Under the pieces are notes generated by a model that searched no databases, was not told the origin of the DNA, and saw only the letters and a list, made by a program, of their open reading frames with translations. From contig VXAZ01000995.1 in the NCBI GenBank assembly GCA_013399875.1, forward strand, positions 268,797 through 332,796: DNA of 64,000 bases, read 5' to 3'. The position numbers were made by a program, and so were the translations under genes. Below, in pieces: positions 51,842-63,415 of the stretch (the stretch's first letter is position 1; every line of letters begins with the position of its first letter). Source of the stretch: Gymnorhina tibicen. Taxonomy: Eukaryota > Chordata > Aves > Passeriformes > Artamidae.

Positions 51842-54800
51842 GAAAATGAACCTTTAATATACCAGTTGTCATGTTTCAAAATTTTTTTGTTACTGTGTTT
51901 AGATGCAATTAAGACTCCAGATTATCATACTCATACTGAGTAAACACAGTTCCACTGCCAGTCTAGGTTAGTTTTCTCTCTAGCTTGTTTTTCACTATTT
52001 CATTGGATGATTTTTTAATAGATTTCTCTCTTCAATAAAAGTCCTTGCTTTCACTAATATAACATTAATTTGTGATTGATCTGTTCTGAGATGGAGAAAT
52101 AAGGTCAAAACATATATTGGCATCCTGATGGCTTAAGCTGGTCACTGCCAGCTCCTGATCAGCAGCCAACTTTTCAATTAAGAGGTGAGAGTGAGTGAGC
52201 TGTGCTGGTTTTGCTATTTATCTCATCTCTGAGGAGCGACACATTTTGCCTTTCTGAAAACAGCTCCAAAGAGTCTGCAGTTCAAGTTAATTTTGATCCG
52301 TGGCTGATCTCCACCTCATATCTGAAAAGTTCACTGGGGTTCTCAGCACCATCCAAGTGCTTGGAGGTAAAAGTATGAAACACAGAAAATTATCAGAGAA
52401 GTAATGATGATAATATCAGAAGAAGATAGACTGGTGAAGCAGCTAAGATATTATAATCCAAAAAATTGTTATGGGTAATTTTCTTCTCATAACCTGAGGA
52501 CATAAACTTTATTACTCTTTAAACTCCAATATTGCACCAATTAAATTCCAGCTTAAGAACTAAGGTTTCCAGTCCAGTTTTCATTTCAAAATGTGTCTCC
52601 TATTCTTGTTCTCAGAAGTCCCATAAGAACAACTTGTTATTCTTCCTTTTTTTGATCTTCATATTTTCTATAATTAAAAAGCATGAAGGAATATTATGTT
52701 ACAGAAATTTTGCCATACTTAAAATCATACTATTTTCTCACACAAGAAGTAATGTATTTTGAAAAAGAAAGGAAAGAAACTTCAAGCCCTTTTCTTTTTC
52801 TCTTGCTGCATTTAACTTTTCTACCTCACAGCTCAGATTGCTTTTTTTAATCAAAGCAGTAATGGAAGAACAGTCCTCACACTCAAATGCAATCACATTT
52901 AATCATATTTAATATCCTTATTTCTCAGCTGATCAGACTTTAAAAATTTGATTGCTTTAGTTTGATTTAAAACTTAAGGTAGGTCAAACCCAAGAAAAAA
53001 GGTGTATTTCTGTTGTTAGTGTGTTCCACTTTTGTGGTTTCTTAACATGTTTGAGCTTTTGGCTGTTGTATTGCTGGAAAAAAGATTTCTGAGCACACTC
53101 TCAGTGGAAATGAGCAGAGAATAAATTATACAATTTTAACCAAACATGATACATTTTTTTGTAAGAAAAAAGTAGATCGATTTGATGATACATTGATCTT
53201 TGTCCTACGAGAGAAAGACTTTGATTCAGTCTGAATATATTTTGTTATCCTCTTCTGTTTTCCTCGAACTTGTTTCACAAATAGGTTCAATGGAATGGGT
53301 TTCTGAGTTGTTTTACTCCATAATAAATCTAAAACAATTCCAGTTGACATTGGAATCTCTCATCTCTGTCTGCAGTCTTCATTTTTAGTCTGTAAACAAA
53401 GGACTGTAGCTGAGGTCATGACTCCTATCAGATTTTTTTGGTCTACTATAAAGTCCATTGCTTTTGTTGCAATTGCCCTGTAAGTTCCAGAACATAACCT
53501 AACACACAAAATGCTTGCTTCCTACTTGTATTAATGTGAAGGTAAATTGTGTATGAGCATGTCAAACTTTCTTTTCATGAACTGTACCTGGTTTTCTTTA
53601 ATCTCAAACTGGCTTCTGCACTTACATGGGAGCACACTAACTGAAAGTTCCTGTTGTGACCACCAGTCATGATGCTGAAACATGCCCAAAGGCTATATGC
53701 TTTAAGGGCAAAACTTTAGGGACCCATTTGTCCTGTAAACAAATACTCCCTTGAAATCTGCTGAGTGTTTATGGTACATCAGTCTTACTTCCATAAGAAT
53801 GAATAGAACAATTATGCTTTCATATAGACTGAGACTGCAGAATATGGCAAAACTTGATCCTCCCAGTCCAGCAACATACATAAAATTTGCTAAGCCACAG
53901 AAGTGAACAAAGCTAATGAAATGTTCCATTCCTTGTTAATTTGATGCATGTGTTCTGGGTGGGTGAGAAGGAACAGAGCAGGAAAGGGCAGGCTTGTGCC
54001 AAAGTTCAGGGTCAAGTCACTACAGAGTTTTAGCACAATTTTGGAGATTGATCTTTGGATTCCTGGAGCTGTTAGACTATGATGATTTGACAGGCATATG
54101 TAAATTGTAGGAAAGTTTGTTCTGAGATGTCTCTTAACAGCAATGAGAGGTAATCAGAAAGTATGCATGTTGTCTGTGTTGACGTAGTGGATCAGTCTTA
54201 TATGGAAAGACTATAATTTCATTAACTTATCATCAAGGTGAATTTATAAAATGATGGACACTGCTTGTGAGTCTGGTATGCCTCAGACTAAAGCTTTGTA
54301 GCTTCAAGGTCACATTAACATAGTTTTAATGTTACTTTTTTCAGTGTAGACCTGTTATCTGAAGAGCAGATATTACCTTCTGTGAAATTCATTATATATG
54401 CTAAATAAAAAGAAAAAACAACTAAAAAGAGAGACTGCAGCCCCCACTTGGCAAGGAATGCCATCTGTATGACCTATTCCTGGTTGCTGCTGGCTCTGTC
54501 ACAGGACCTGTGAGACAAAGTGGAAATTGTAAAGTGCCAGACAGGGGTGTGCATTTGTGAGCTTGCAATGTGGGTTTTCTGTACTGACCTTCATTATGTC
54601 CCTCTGTTTGTAGCTTGTCCATTTGTGGGGCATTACAAACAATGTAATTTTTAAAAAAAAATACTAGTACACAAAGTTCTGGCTGGCTAGCAGTACTGTG
54701 CCTTACATTGTTCAGTCTGATGTTTCACTCTGTGTTTAAGTTCATTTTAATAGCCAAAAATATTGTGTGAGACTGCTGCATAGAAACAATATACTTCTCA

Positions 54801-54945
54801 AGAGGTAGATGAGTTTTGAAGGTAATGTGAAATAATTCTATCATATCTTGCAATGTACTGTGGGAGGGGAGGCATTGTATTGATATAAGATGATGATTTA
54901 AGTTTTGGCAGACATTGAGTAACAGTTACCATGCATTTTGCCTCC

Positions 54946-55175
54946 AAATTCTCCTAATTCAACTTAATAGGCAAATCATGTTTTCTTTCTGCTTTCCTGA
55001 TCATCCTCCATTAACCTGCAGTCTTTGATAAATATGCATTGCCTCATAATGTTGCATAAACATTTTTTAGAAGGCAAATAGAGAGTAAACAAAACCCAAG
55101 TTAAAATGATATTAAAGACTTTGATGGCTTATTAATCATTTATACAAAGCTTATTAATCAATTGGATACTTTAAA
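54946..55175. promoter_or_regulatory. Candidate homeodomain-rich element with spaced repeat
   Basis: CTTATTAATCA occurs at 55128-55138 and again at 55150-55160, exactly 22 bases apart, about two helical turns. Flanking words such as TTGATGG, ATCAATTGG, TAAATATGCATTGCC and CATAATGTTGCATAAAC suit homeodomain, PBX and POU factors. The regulatory role is inferred. Confidence 0.32.
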
Positions 55176-58100
55176 ACAAAATGCTTTCTTCCAAAATCAG
55201 AGAATAGAGGCAATGCTGGCCTTTTCTCTATTATGAGGTGAAGGCTGGCAGGAGGCAGTTCTCCATCATCTGTAACTCACTTTTAAAAGGTCAGGCTCCA
55301 GGAACATCCCCATACTAATTTACTGTCCCTGTCTACGTGTGAATCTGATTCAAGGGCTTTGTGTGCTCCTGGTGAAAAAGCCGCCATATACGAAAACCTG
55401 CCCATCTCCTCCGTCACAGTTTTCTTCCTATTTCCTTGGTCCTTCATTTACTGCTGAGTTTTTCTCTCTCTGTCAAACCTCTGGTGAATAAATGAACAGT
55501 GTTACTTTTGCTTTGTGTACCCAAGGACTAATTGATTTGAAAAACACAAAGAACCTCCCCTCCCCAAATCAGCTTTCTTCTGCTAGAGTTTTCTGCATCC
55601 TGAGTGAGAGCACAGCATTACAAATCACTGTTTCAGTACTCATGACAGTTGAGTGTCAGGTTGGGACATGGAAATGGACACCGGAGGCTGTGGAGAAACC
55701 TCTGACAGCAGGACTACTCATGATGGAGAAGAAGACTTCTATCCCAGCTGAATGGAATTCTTTGGAGAAAGGGGGAAATTGGCAGCCAGGAGTGTAAGGA
55801 CAGTAAAACTGGTAGACCTTCTGAAAAGGTAAATTGGATGCTATTTGTAAAATTATACTTGACGGGCTGGTTAAATTGAACTTCCACAGAGAGAAGTTGT
55901 GGTTCAGTATCACCGTGCAGCTGGGCCAAAATGGCAAAGGAGTCGGGTCCCTAAAGATATGGAATCACAGTGTAACTCTCAGCTCCTATATCAGAGCTGT
56001 AGTAAGTAGTTGCTCTTACTTAAGTCATTCTGATTAATGTATTCTTAAAGTTATGTGGGAAATTCTGGGTAATTTGAAATCAACAGTAAACTTACATTGA
56101 CTTTGTAAGGGCCAAGATTTTACCTGTAATTTAAACAAGGGAGATCGTATTTTGGCATGTGTTAAACTTGTCATGTTGAAGCATAATTTCTTCCTAAGTG
56201 TTTAACTTGCCTGGCTGAACATCAGTTAAAGGATACACAGCCTGGTCCACATTGAAACATGTTAGCTGGACCACGTTAAAATTCACTCTTTAATTCCTAG
56301 TCTAGACAAAGTCACACTCTACAGGTGAAGGAAGAAACTGTCTAAAATCTGGGTGATTAATGGGCTGAAAGCAGATGTGAGATATAAAAGAGTTTGTAAG
56401 CCTCCTTTACTACCTGGAGGTAAAGTTTGGCTGTCACAGGCAAGAGAAAAGGGATAAATTTCAAAGAAGGCTGAAACTGCAGCCAAAATGCATTAAATGA
56501 TTACATGGCCAGGACTTACTTTGATCACACCTCAAAAGTAAAACAAACACGAGCATGAAGAAGAAAGCTCGAAAGGATGAATTCATTAAAGAAAAACAAG
56601 CACTCTAGGGCTACAGTACCAAACATGACGTGGTGCTTTAAATCCCTCAGCCCCACAGTAAGGGTGAATGTGACTCCACTCAGGGCACTGGCCTAACCCT
56701 GCAGTTTCCCTTGATCCCCAGGGAGAGATGGGGGTGGCTGTGAACCTTTGCATACCTGTGAGCTCCTGGGAAGGGAGCACGGCCTCGCTAGTGCACTCTG
56801 TGTAGTTTGGCATTCATGTAACCTGACACAGAAGTCATCAAGCAGCTGGAAATCAGTGCCAATGAAAAAAAACCAAAAAACCCAAGGTACCCAGAAATAA
56901 AATTAAATAATACTAACTTACATCGACAAACATCTGTGAGTCGCAGAGTTGCAGAATCCGGTGTCACCATTTCTATTTGAAAGACAGAACATTAGAGAAG
57001 GGAGATGTGAAATATTTTATTCAGGTCATCCAGACAGTGAAAGGTAAAAATCTCTGCTTCAATCTGTTGCTGTCTTATAAACATCTACTAGAGAAGAAAG
57101 AGTGAAAGTATATTCGTATATATTCTGGTTTGGAATATTCTGCTCTCAAAGGAGGAGGCAGCATAATGAACAAAGTATATTCTCTCCTTGTGGTTGGAGT
57201 TTAGTCAAGATAATTTTGCAATTTAGGGAGGCAAAGTCGCTTGTCTGCTTGTTTAGGTAGTGTAATCCCTTAGACTGGATAATGACCTGTCTGAAAAAAA
57301 ATCAGATTTTAACATCTCTTCAGTTTTATAGTCTTGCTCTGTATATTTTGTTTAGGAAGCAGTCAAACTCCGTGGGTGTATGTAGTTTATAGCAGATATT
57401 TCTGTTCGAGACCACATCTGATAATATTTGGCACTTTACACTTTCAAACCTATGCTTATTTTAAGTAACTTTTAATTGTGTGACATGCAAAAGACTACAA
57501 TCCCATTTCCCTGCCCTATTTTTCCTGAGTATGTAAGAAAAACTCCATGTACAGCTCAAAGAAAGGCAGCATCACTGTGTTGTCTGATAGCTTGCATTCA
57601 AGAGACTGAGCAGATGAATTTGTAGAGTCCTGTGTTCGTGTGTAGTTTTACCCATCTGTAGACCGAAGAAAATTCTACCAAGAGACAAATTGGGATCTCC
57701 AGATTTTCTTATTCTTTTCTGTGGAGTCTCTATATTATTTTGTGCAACACACACAGTCTCGGACCCTCAATTTGGCCATGTTCAGAAAGGTGGGGTGACA
57801 TACAGGCTCTTTCTAAAAATATTTGAAGCTTAAGGCTGCAAAGTTTATTTTAAAATGCCCAGTATTACTTAGGGCTGATTTGTAATTTATAGTACAGATC
57901 CTCCTGTGTTTTGGGGGGGGGGTGGGTGGCAGAAATCCTCTAAAATCTTACAGAGAAAACATATAAACATAAGTTCAGCTTATGCAAATGATTTCTTGTA
58001 AAGTTAGGCTGGCTGAGATTTTTATTTATTTATTTTTAATATTGCTAGCAAAAGCTCTCTCAAAATAAAAATATACAAACAAAAAAATCACTTCTATCTG

Positions 58101-59120
58101 GATATTGAACTGTGCACGCACTGGGAGTTTTTTTTTCTGGCGTATTAGGACCAGGAAAATTTCTCTGGTATGGGCTAGGTCTAAAAACACACTTCAAATA
58201 ATTCCAGCAGCTGTAAGTTTATCTAATCTGAAAAATATTGTTCTGATAATATGTCAACAAACAAATGTAAATCAAACTGAACCGTAAAAAAACCCAAACA
58301 CTTTCTTTTTTATTTTTTTACTTAAAAGCAAAATTCTGATATCAGACGTAACAATAAAGAATGGTTTCAATAAGCAATACGAGCGTTACTTTTTTTTTAA
58401 AATTTATTTTTATGTTTAAAGTCTTATTTTGCACATTTTGTTTTTAAAAAGGAAAAATACCATATAATTACTTTTTCTAGCACCTCCTTCAACTTTTATG
58501 GTAATAAGTAATGACAGCCTCAGTTCCTCTGTCAAGGGAAAGGGTGAAGTCTTCATTTACTTCTAGTGCAATAGATTAAAGTGGAGAATCCATTTTAGTC
58601 AGGGAAGAGTGGATGTTGGTGAAGTTATGAGCTTACTGCACCTTTTAAAATGAAATATTTAAACAAGTGGAACCTTACGTGGTTGATGCATTAAGCTGAC
58701 ATAGGATGTAAATCAAACAACACCTAAATGTCCTTTAACAAAGTCAATTATATTATATAAGCATAGCAGAGATGGAACTCCTTTATCCTGTGCATCTGTC
58801 AGTTTCTCCTCCTAAGATAAAAACCTTTCCACAGATGCAGAATATCATTTATAACCCCTCAGTATTGTGCTATAAACTTAAATGAAATTAAACAAAAATG
58901 TATTCTTTATTAATGTTAAAAAATGGTGTTCTATAATCGAAACATCTACTGGAAACATCTACTCAGTTCCTGAAATCATCTCTATTAGATTATGTAGATA
59001 CCATCTAAGAAAATACTTCTAAACTTAATCTGTCAAGACTTCAAAGAGTCTATAAGCAAATACTTAGATTTGCATTAGATTTTTGACTTTGAAATCCATT
59101 ATTGTAAGTTCCTTGCTGAC
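55176..59120. other. Non-coding DNA
   Basis: The 101-codon plus-strand frame at 55492-55797 has no recognisable domain. A minus-strand segment at 56922-56972 has acceptor- and donor-like ends around a 16-codon ATG frame but is weak. A G10 run lies at 57913-57922, (TTTA)n near 58020-58038, a minus-strand octamer at 57982-57989 and a plus-strand octamer at 59068-59075. Confidence 0.45.
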
Positions 59121-59124
59121 TTTG

Positions 59125-59177
59125 ATGTGCTGCCTTTACACCTCCTCTCTGAGAAAGGAAGTGTAAAGGCAGCACAT
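59125..59177. repeat. Perfect 17-bp inverted repeat (short hairpin)
   Basis: ATGTGCTGCCTTTACAC at 59125-59141 is exactly complementary to 59161-59177 across a 19-base spacer. The spacer has further internal pairing (TCCT/AGGA and TCT/AGA), so nearly the whole 53 bases can fold. The outer flanks pair only for a base or two, giving a stem shorter than a typical microRNA precursor. A small inverted duplication or mobile-element remnant is equally possible. Confidence 0.92.
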
Positions 59178-59726
59178 TAGTTTATAGATGTTCACAGACT
59201 GTTTTTCGGATAAGGCCATTTAAATCTCTTTTGAAGGTCAATCCCAGCTCTTATCATTCAAGAAGTAATAATAACAGAGAGAGTCTGCCTAGACTAAGGA
59301 CTGCTTTAAAACACAAAATAGCAGGGGTGGAATGAACTTACTTAACTCTTGACCTAGCACAATATCAGCATTCTAGTGTTTTGCTGTGACAATGCCCTGC
59401 TAAGGCATAGTGTGAAATTTCAATATAGGTGTATGGAATTAAATGATTAAGGAAAACAAGAGGTTGCAGGTGTTTACAGCTGGCTTATTTTTTAATTTCA
59501 TTTCTTTGATTTCTTTGTGGTTGTTTGTTGCAATTAATAATGTATTGAGGAACCCTTAAAGTACTGTTTGAAACACACAGTGAGATACCCCACGTTCAAA
59601 CACAGGACAAGCGTTTCCATTAGGCACATGCCAATGCTTTCAAACCTGGCTGGCTAAATTAGGCTCTGAAAATAATCTGGAAGCAATTTCCTTTCTTTTC
59701 CTGGGCATGATTTTTCTCTTCCCTAG
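59178..59726. other. Intron-like DNA upstream of the coding exon
   Basis: No separate element is recognised. It ends in the pyrimidine-rich acceptor GATTTTTCTCTTCCCTAG (59709-59726). Confidence 0.45.
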
Positions 59727-59741
59727 ACCACGCTACTTACC

Positions 59742-59799
59742 ATGGAACTGGGCCTGTTTTGGATCTTTTGTGCCCTACTCGTATGGATGTCACTTTTCT
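59742..59799 (+). CDS. Candidate first coding exon: signal peptide of an unrecognised secreted or membrane protein
   Basis: An exon at 59727-59799 is bounded by a strong acceptor (TTTTTCTCTTCCCTAG) and a donor with the full GTAAGT hexamer. Fifteen untranslated bases without an upstream ATG lead to ACCATGG, an ideal start context at 59742. The frame then gives 19 residues, MELGLFWIFCALLVWMSLF, a short acidic N-end followed by an unbroken hydrophobic core, as in a cleaved secretory signal peptide. The exon ends after the first base of codon 20, a phase-1 junction. Phase-1 introns directly after signal peptides are usual in genes for immunoglobulin-like, cytokine-receptor and other extracellular modular proteins. 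Reading on into the intron soon meets a stop, which supports splicing at this point. I do not recognise the protein, and no downstream coding exon is certain in the remaining 4.2 kb. Chance co-occurrence of these signals is possible but unlikely. Confidence 0.5.
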
Positions 59800-62700
59800 G
59801 TAAGTCATGAGACAAATTTTGAACCATTTTGGAATATTATTGTTTTGCTTCTTTTCATTGTTTTCCTTCATCAGTAAAAATGAGAAAGATTTCTTTTTCC
59901 TCTTTTAAGAAACATTCTGCATGCAAAGTCTCTTTCTAGTCACTTTGGTCTAGCTCCATTTTGATTTCAGTGATGATTTCTCATTATGTACCAGTCTTAT
60001 AAGGACAAAAGATTTTGGAAGCTGTTGCCTCCAAATAAGGGACCTCATTCTCAGAGGATGGAGCCTTACTTTTGAATCCAAAATTTGGCAAAGAAAGCAG
60101 TAAAAAACAGAGACAACCCTGAAATTATTAAACACAGCATTGAAAAATATTTAGCAGCTTTTTTTTACTTCTTTTGTAGGTTTTGGGTGAAGTGTGGTAG
60201 TGAGCATGGTGTTAGATGTTCTGCTAGTTGAGTGCTGACAACACTAACTTTGCAATAACTAGATTATTTGCTTGTGCTTTATGCGTAGAATGAGTTAGTT
60301 TTAAAACTGATATTGTCCAGATGCAGTTCTGTGTGATTTCAACAGCATTTTCTGTACTGCTAATGAACTAGTAGAGGTGCTTCAAAATGTCAAGGCAGTG
60401 CAGTCATTTTGAGGTAGCCTTGTCTGTGCTATTCTAATGAGACAGAAAAGTTGTGCTCTGAACAAAACAGTGCTGTCATAATCCCATCCAATAGGTTATA
60501 GAAGTGACCAGTATTGAAGAAATCTGCAGAAAAATGTGCAGATCTGCAGGGGTTCAAATCACCCCTGTAAAAAGAGCAGGGCCAAACCGATTCCGGAAAT
60601 TTTCTGCTGGCATGTTTGCAGTTGTATTTTTATATGCCATGACTTCTTCTGTATTAGCTTTCCTGTGATCAGGAAAATACAACAGCTCTAAGTTTTTTGA
60701 GAAAGTAACTTTAGAATTGTCTGTTTTCCTTGCAAAGGGATTTTCTTACCCAAATTGTTTGTAAAATATACAAAGGTCTATAATAAAACTAGCCATTTTA
60801 AAGCTTATATTTAAATGATGGATAAGAGTGAGAAAAGTCAGATATGTCGTTCCTCAACCCACTTAAATGCAAACAGGACCTAAAATGCTGTTTCAGCATA
60901 TTATGTCTGTGCTACAATCCCTTATGTGTTTTCTCACTTAAACAGTTTCAGACCCCAGCTTTGCTTCTTGTTGATTTTAGGTGCTTATCAAGTCCATATT
61001 ATGGATGATTCTTGTACTTCTCCCCAGGTCAGCAGAGGCATGGAAGATTTGTCACCCACTTTTCTTCAGATGGGAAATGATGCATAGAGATGAAAAGAAT
61101 TAGTGTTTCACAGACACTGTGTCAGGGCAAGTGCTTGGGATCACCATTCCAAAGGTCTAGGTGAGTTTGAACTACTGCAGTAGCCCTTCTTTCTCGATCT
61201 AGAGCTTATTCATGGCTTTTGCAGCAGGAGAAGGAAAATTCACATGTATGAGCCACTCTTCAGCGTGTAGTTTTAAGGACCATTGGACAGCTTAGCACCA
61301 TTTACGGATTGTGTTGAAAGAGGTAATGCTCTGGTGATTTTCTTGTCAGTACAATAAGTGTATGGCTCTGACTGCTATAACTTCACAGGCAGGTTGGAGC
61401 ATTTGTGCCACAATCTGTACTGTGGAAGGCTGGAGGAAAGCAACAGCTTGTGGGTAGAAAGGCTACTAAGCCCTCTGCACACCAGGAAACAGTTTTTTTC
61501 TGCTGAACTTTTCATTCTGGCCTAGAAATAAAAGAATCCTAATGTAGGTCAGGAGGAAAAGAAGTAGTTTAGGCCTCTTAGCCTAAGCTTACATGCTGCA
61601 GTAGGGATCATTCGCGTCACTGATGTCAAACACTAGATTTAGATAGTTAAAACTTTAACTCCTGTTGCAGTGATGAGGAATATCCAGGATCTACTTAGAT
61701 AAATGTAAGCTTATATTCCTTAAATGCAAATAAAAAGCAGTATGCCTCAAATTCTTAAGAGACTGGCTGAATCTGACTCAGGAACTTTAGTGTACATGTA
61801 TAGAGGATCAAAGTAAAACTTCTTTTACAAATACTTTTCTAAAGATTCATAATTTTAAGACTCCAGTGTTACTTCTTTAAAACCTTGTCATGTATCATAT
61901 TCTTTCTCTTCGTAGTTAGAAAACCCCAAAAACCAAGCATTCTCCTTCCCCCAGTAAACCCCAAAACTTTCCATCAGGATCATTGCATAGGATCTCAAAT
62001 CCCGCTTGTCTGGGATGTAGTTCTGCTTGAGGTCCAGTTTTCCTCTTTTCTTGCTGACCTGACAACAGCACTGTATTTTCTGTCTGCCTGAAGATCACTG
62101 GAGAAGTGCCAGTCGTAATCTTCTCCCTATTGATTCTGGTCAGCACCTATTGACAGCTTTAAAAAGATTATGTTTTAATTGGGGATCAGATAGATGGCAT
62201 TTTAAGGTATTTAATTTCACTTTGCAACTCACTATAGATTATCTGAGTGGTTCCACAACTCAAGGAGGATAAAGATGAATGTGTTGTCCTTTTCTTTAGG
62301 TGACCCTGAGTGCAAAAGTAGCTCAGGCTAAAGTGACTGAAAATCTTTTTCTATCACTGGGCTGAAAAGGTTGAATGTGAATTCATTAGTATTATCTTTG
62401 TTTAAGGCACAATATCTATATCTCACCAAGTGCACATCTTCAGTGGTCACACTTCTTCTCATGGGGTTTAAGAGAGAAATAGACTGGGGAGGTAAAAAAA
62501 AAATCAAGACAAAGAGTAAGATTTTGTTTTGTCTTGAAACTTGTATGTTCACTTAAAACTCTGCAAAATGGGTTTGCAGAGGTACCATCAAAAAGGTTGT
62601 ATAGCAGTCCCTAATTTGATGATGAGTTCATCTTCTTGCAAAGGAAGATCAAGGCAGTGCTGGAAAAACAGCTTCCTAGAACTATCATCTGTATTTTCAA

Positions 62701-63322
62701 AGAAATGAAGATACTCTTACAATGAAAAGCAGATCAAGAGACAAGCCATCACAAATAAATACTAAAATCTGAGACCTGCAAACCCCTGTGTAGCTCAGCC
62801 TGAATAGCCAAAGTCTGATCATTCCAACTTCAGGCTCAAAATTGTCTAGTGGACTGTCTGAAGGTGCCTTCAAGAAATCTAGATCCATCTCACCAGGAAA
62901 TGCTTGGTAACACATATTGATGAAGTTCAGAACTTAGTGTCCCGTGCATGCCAGATGCACCACAGATTATAATTTCATCTATTCTGGGCTATAAATAAGA
63001 CAATATTCCCCAGACTATCTGTCTATCTAGGCTTGATTTGAGGGCTTTGAACAGGGGATCAGATTTTCCAACATCCAGCTAAGCATTGCAGAGGAATTCA
63101 TCACGTTGCATGGGACAGAGCTGATGTGTCTCAAAGATATTACCTTCACTACACAGTGATACCTCACACATTATCAATGATTTATGTGAAGTATTCTATC
63201 TGTGGGTATTGGATTTGCATGGCCAGGTTTTGGTAGGTCCCTACTGCCTTTTCAGAGCCTTAATACCACATCATCAGGAATGTATTCCTCCTCACACAGT
63301 TCCAGAGGGACTGGGAAACACA
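59800..63322. other. Probable intron downstream of the coding exon
   Basis: An exon-like segment at 61028-61160 is preceded by ACTTCTCCCCAG and followed by GTGAGT. Joined to the exon above it stays in frame for about 18 codons and then meets TGA at 61078-61080. It is therefore a weak candidate (alternative, poison or non-coding exon). Plus-strand POU octamers occur at 63213-63220 and a minus-strand one at 61724-61731. No other repeats are named. Confidence 0.4.
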
Positions 63323-63415
63323 GTTATCCCTATAGCAAAACTGGAGGTGTGGAGCACAAGCTGATAGGCAATGTGTCCAAGGTTATAGTGGAAGTCAGCA
63401 GGACAAGGAGCTGAA
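63323..63415 (+). repeat. Possible MIR-like relic
   Basis: GTTATCCCTATAGCAAAACTGG, then GTGTGGAGCACAAG and GTGTCCAAGGTTATAG, follow the order of the MIR core, but with many substitutions. This is weaker than the copy at 12546-12660. Confidence 0.4.

Larger units (their letters stand above)
49078..54945. other. Non-coding DNA with assembly gap
   Basis: No gene is recognised. A weak plus-strand exon-like piece ends at GAAG/GTAAGA near 49209 but is only about 40 bases long. The gap and its A-rich flanks at 51772-51841 are annotated separately. Confidence 0.5.

Noticed and set aside
55492..55797. 101-codon plus-strand open frame
   Set aside because: No recognisable domain and no flanking gene signals.
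60549..60566. tRNA-like B-box and T-arm (GGGGTTCAAATCACCCC)
   Set aside because: The upstream sequence has no A-box or acceptor stem at the right distance, so it is neither a tRNA nor a clear SINE head.
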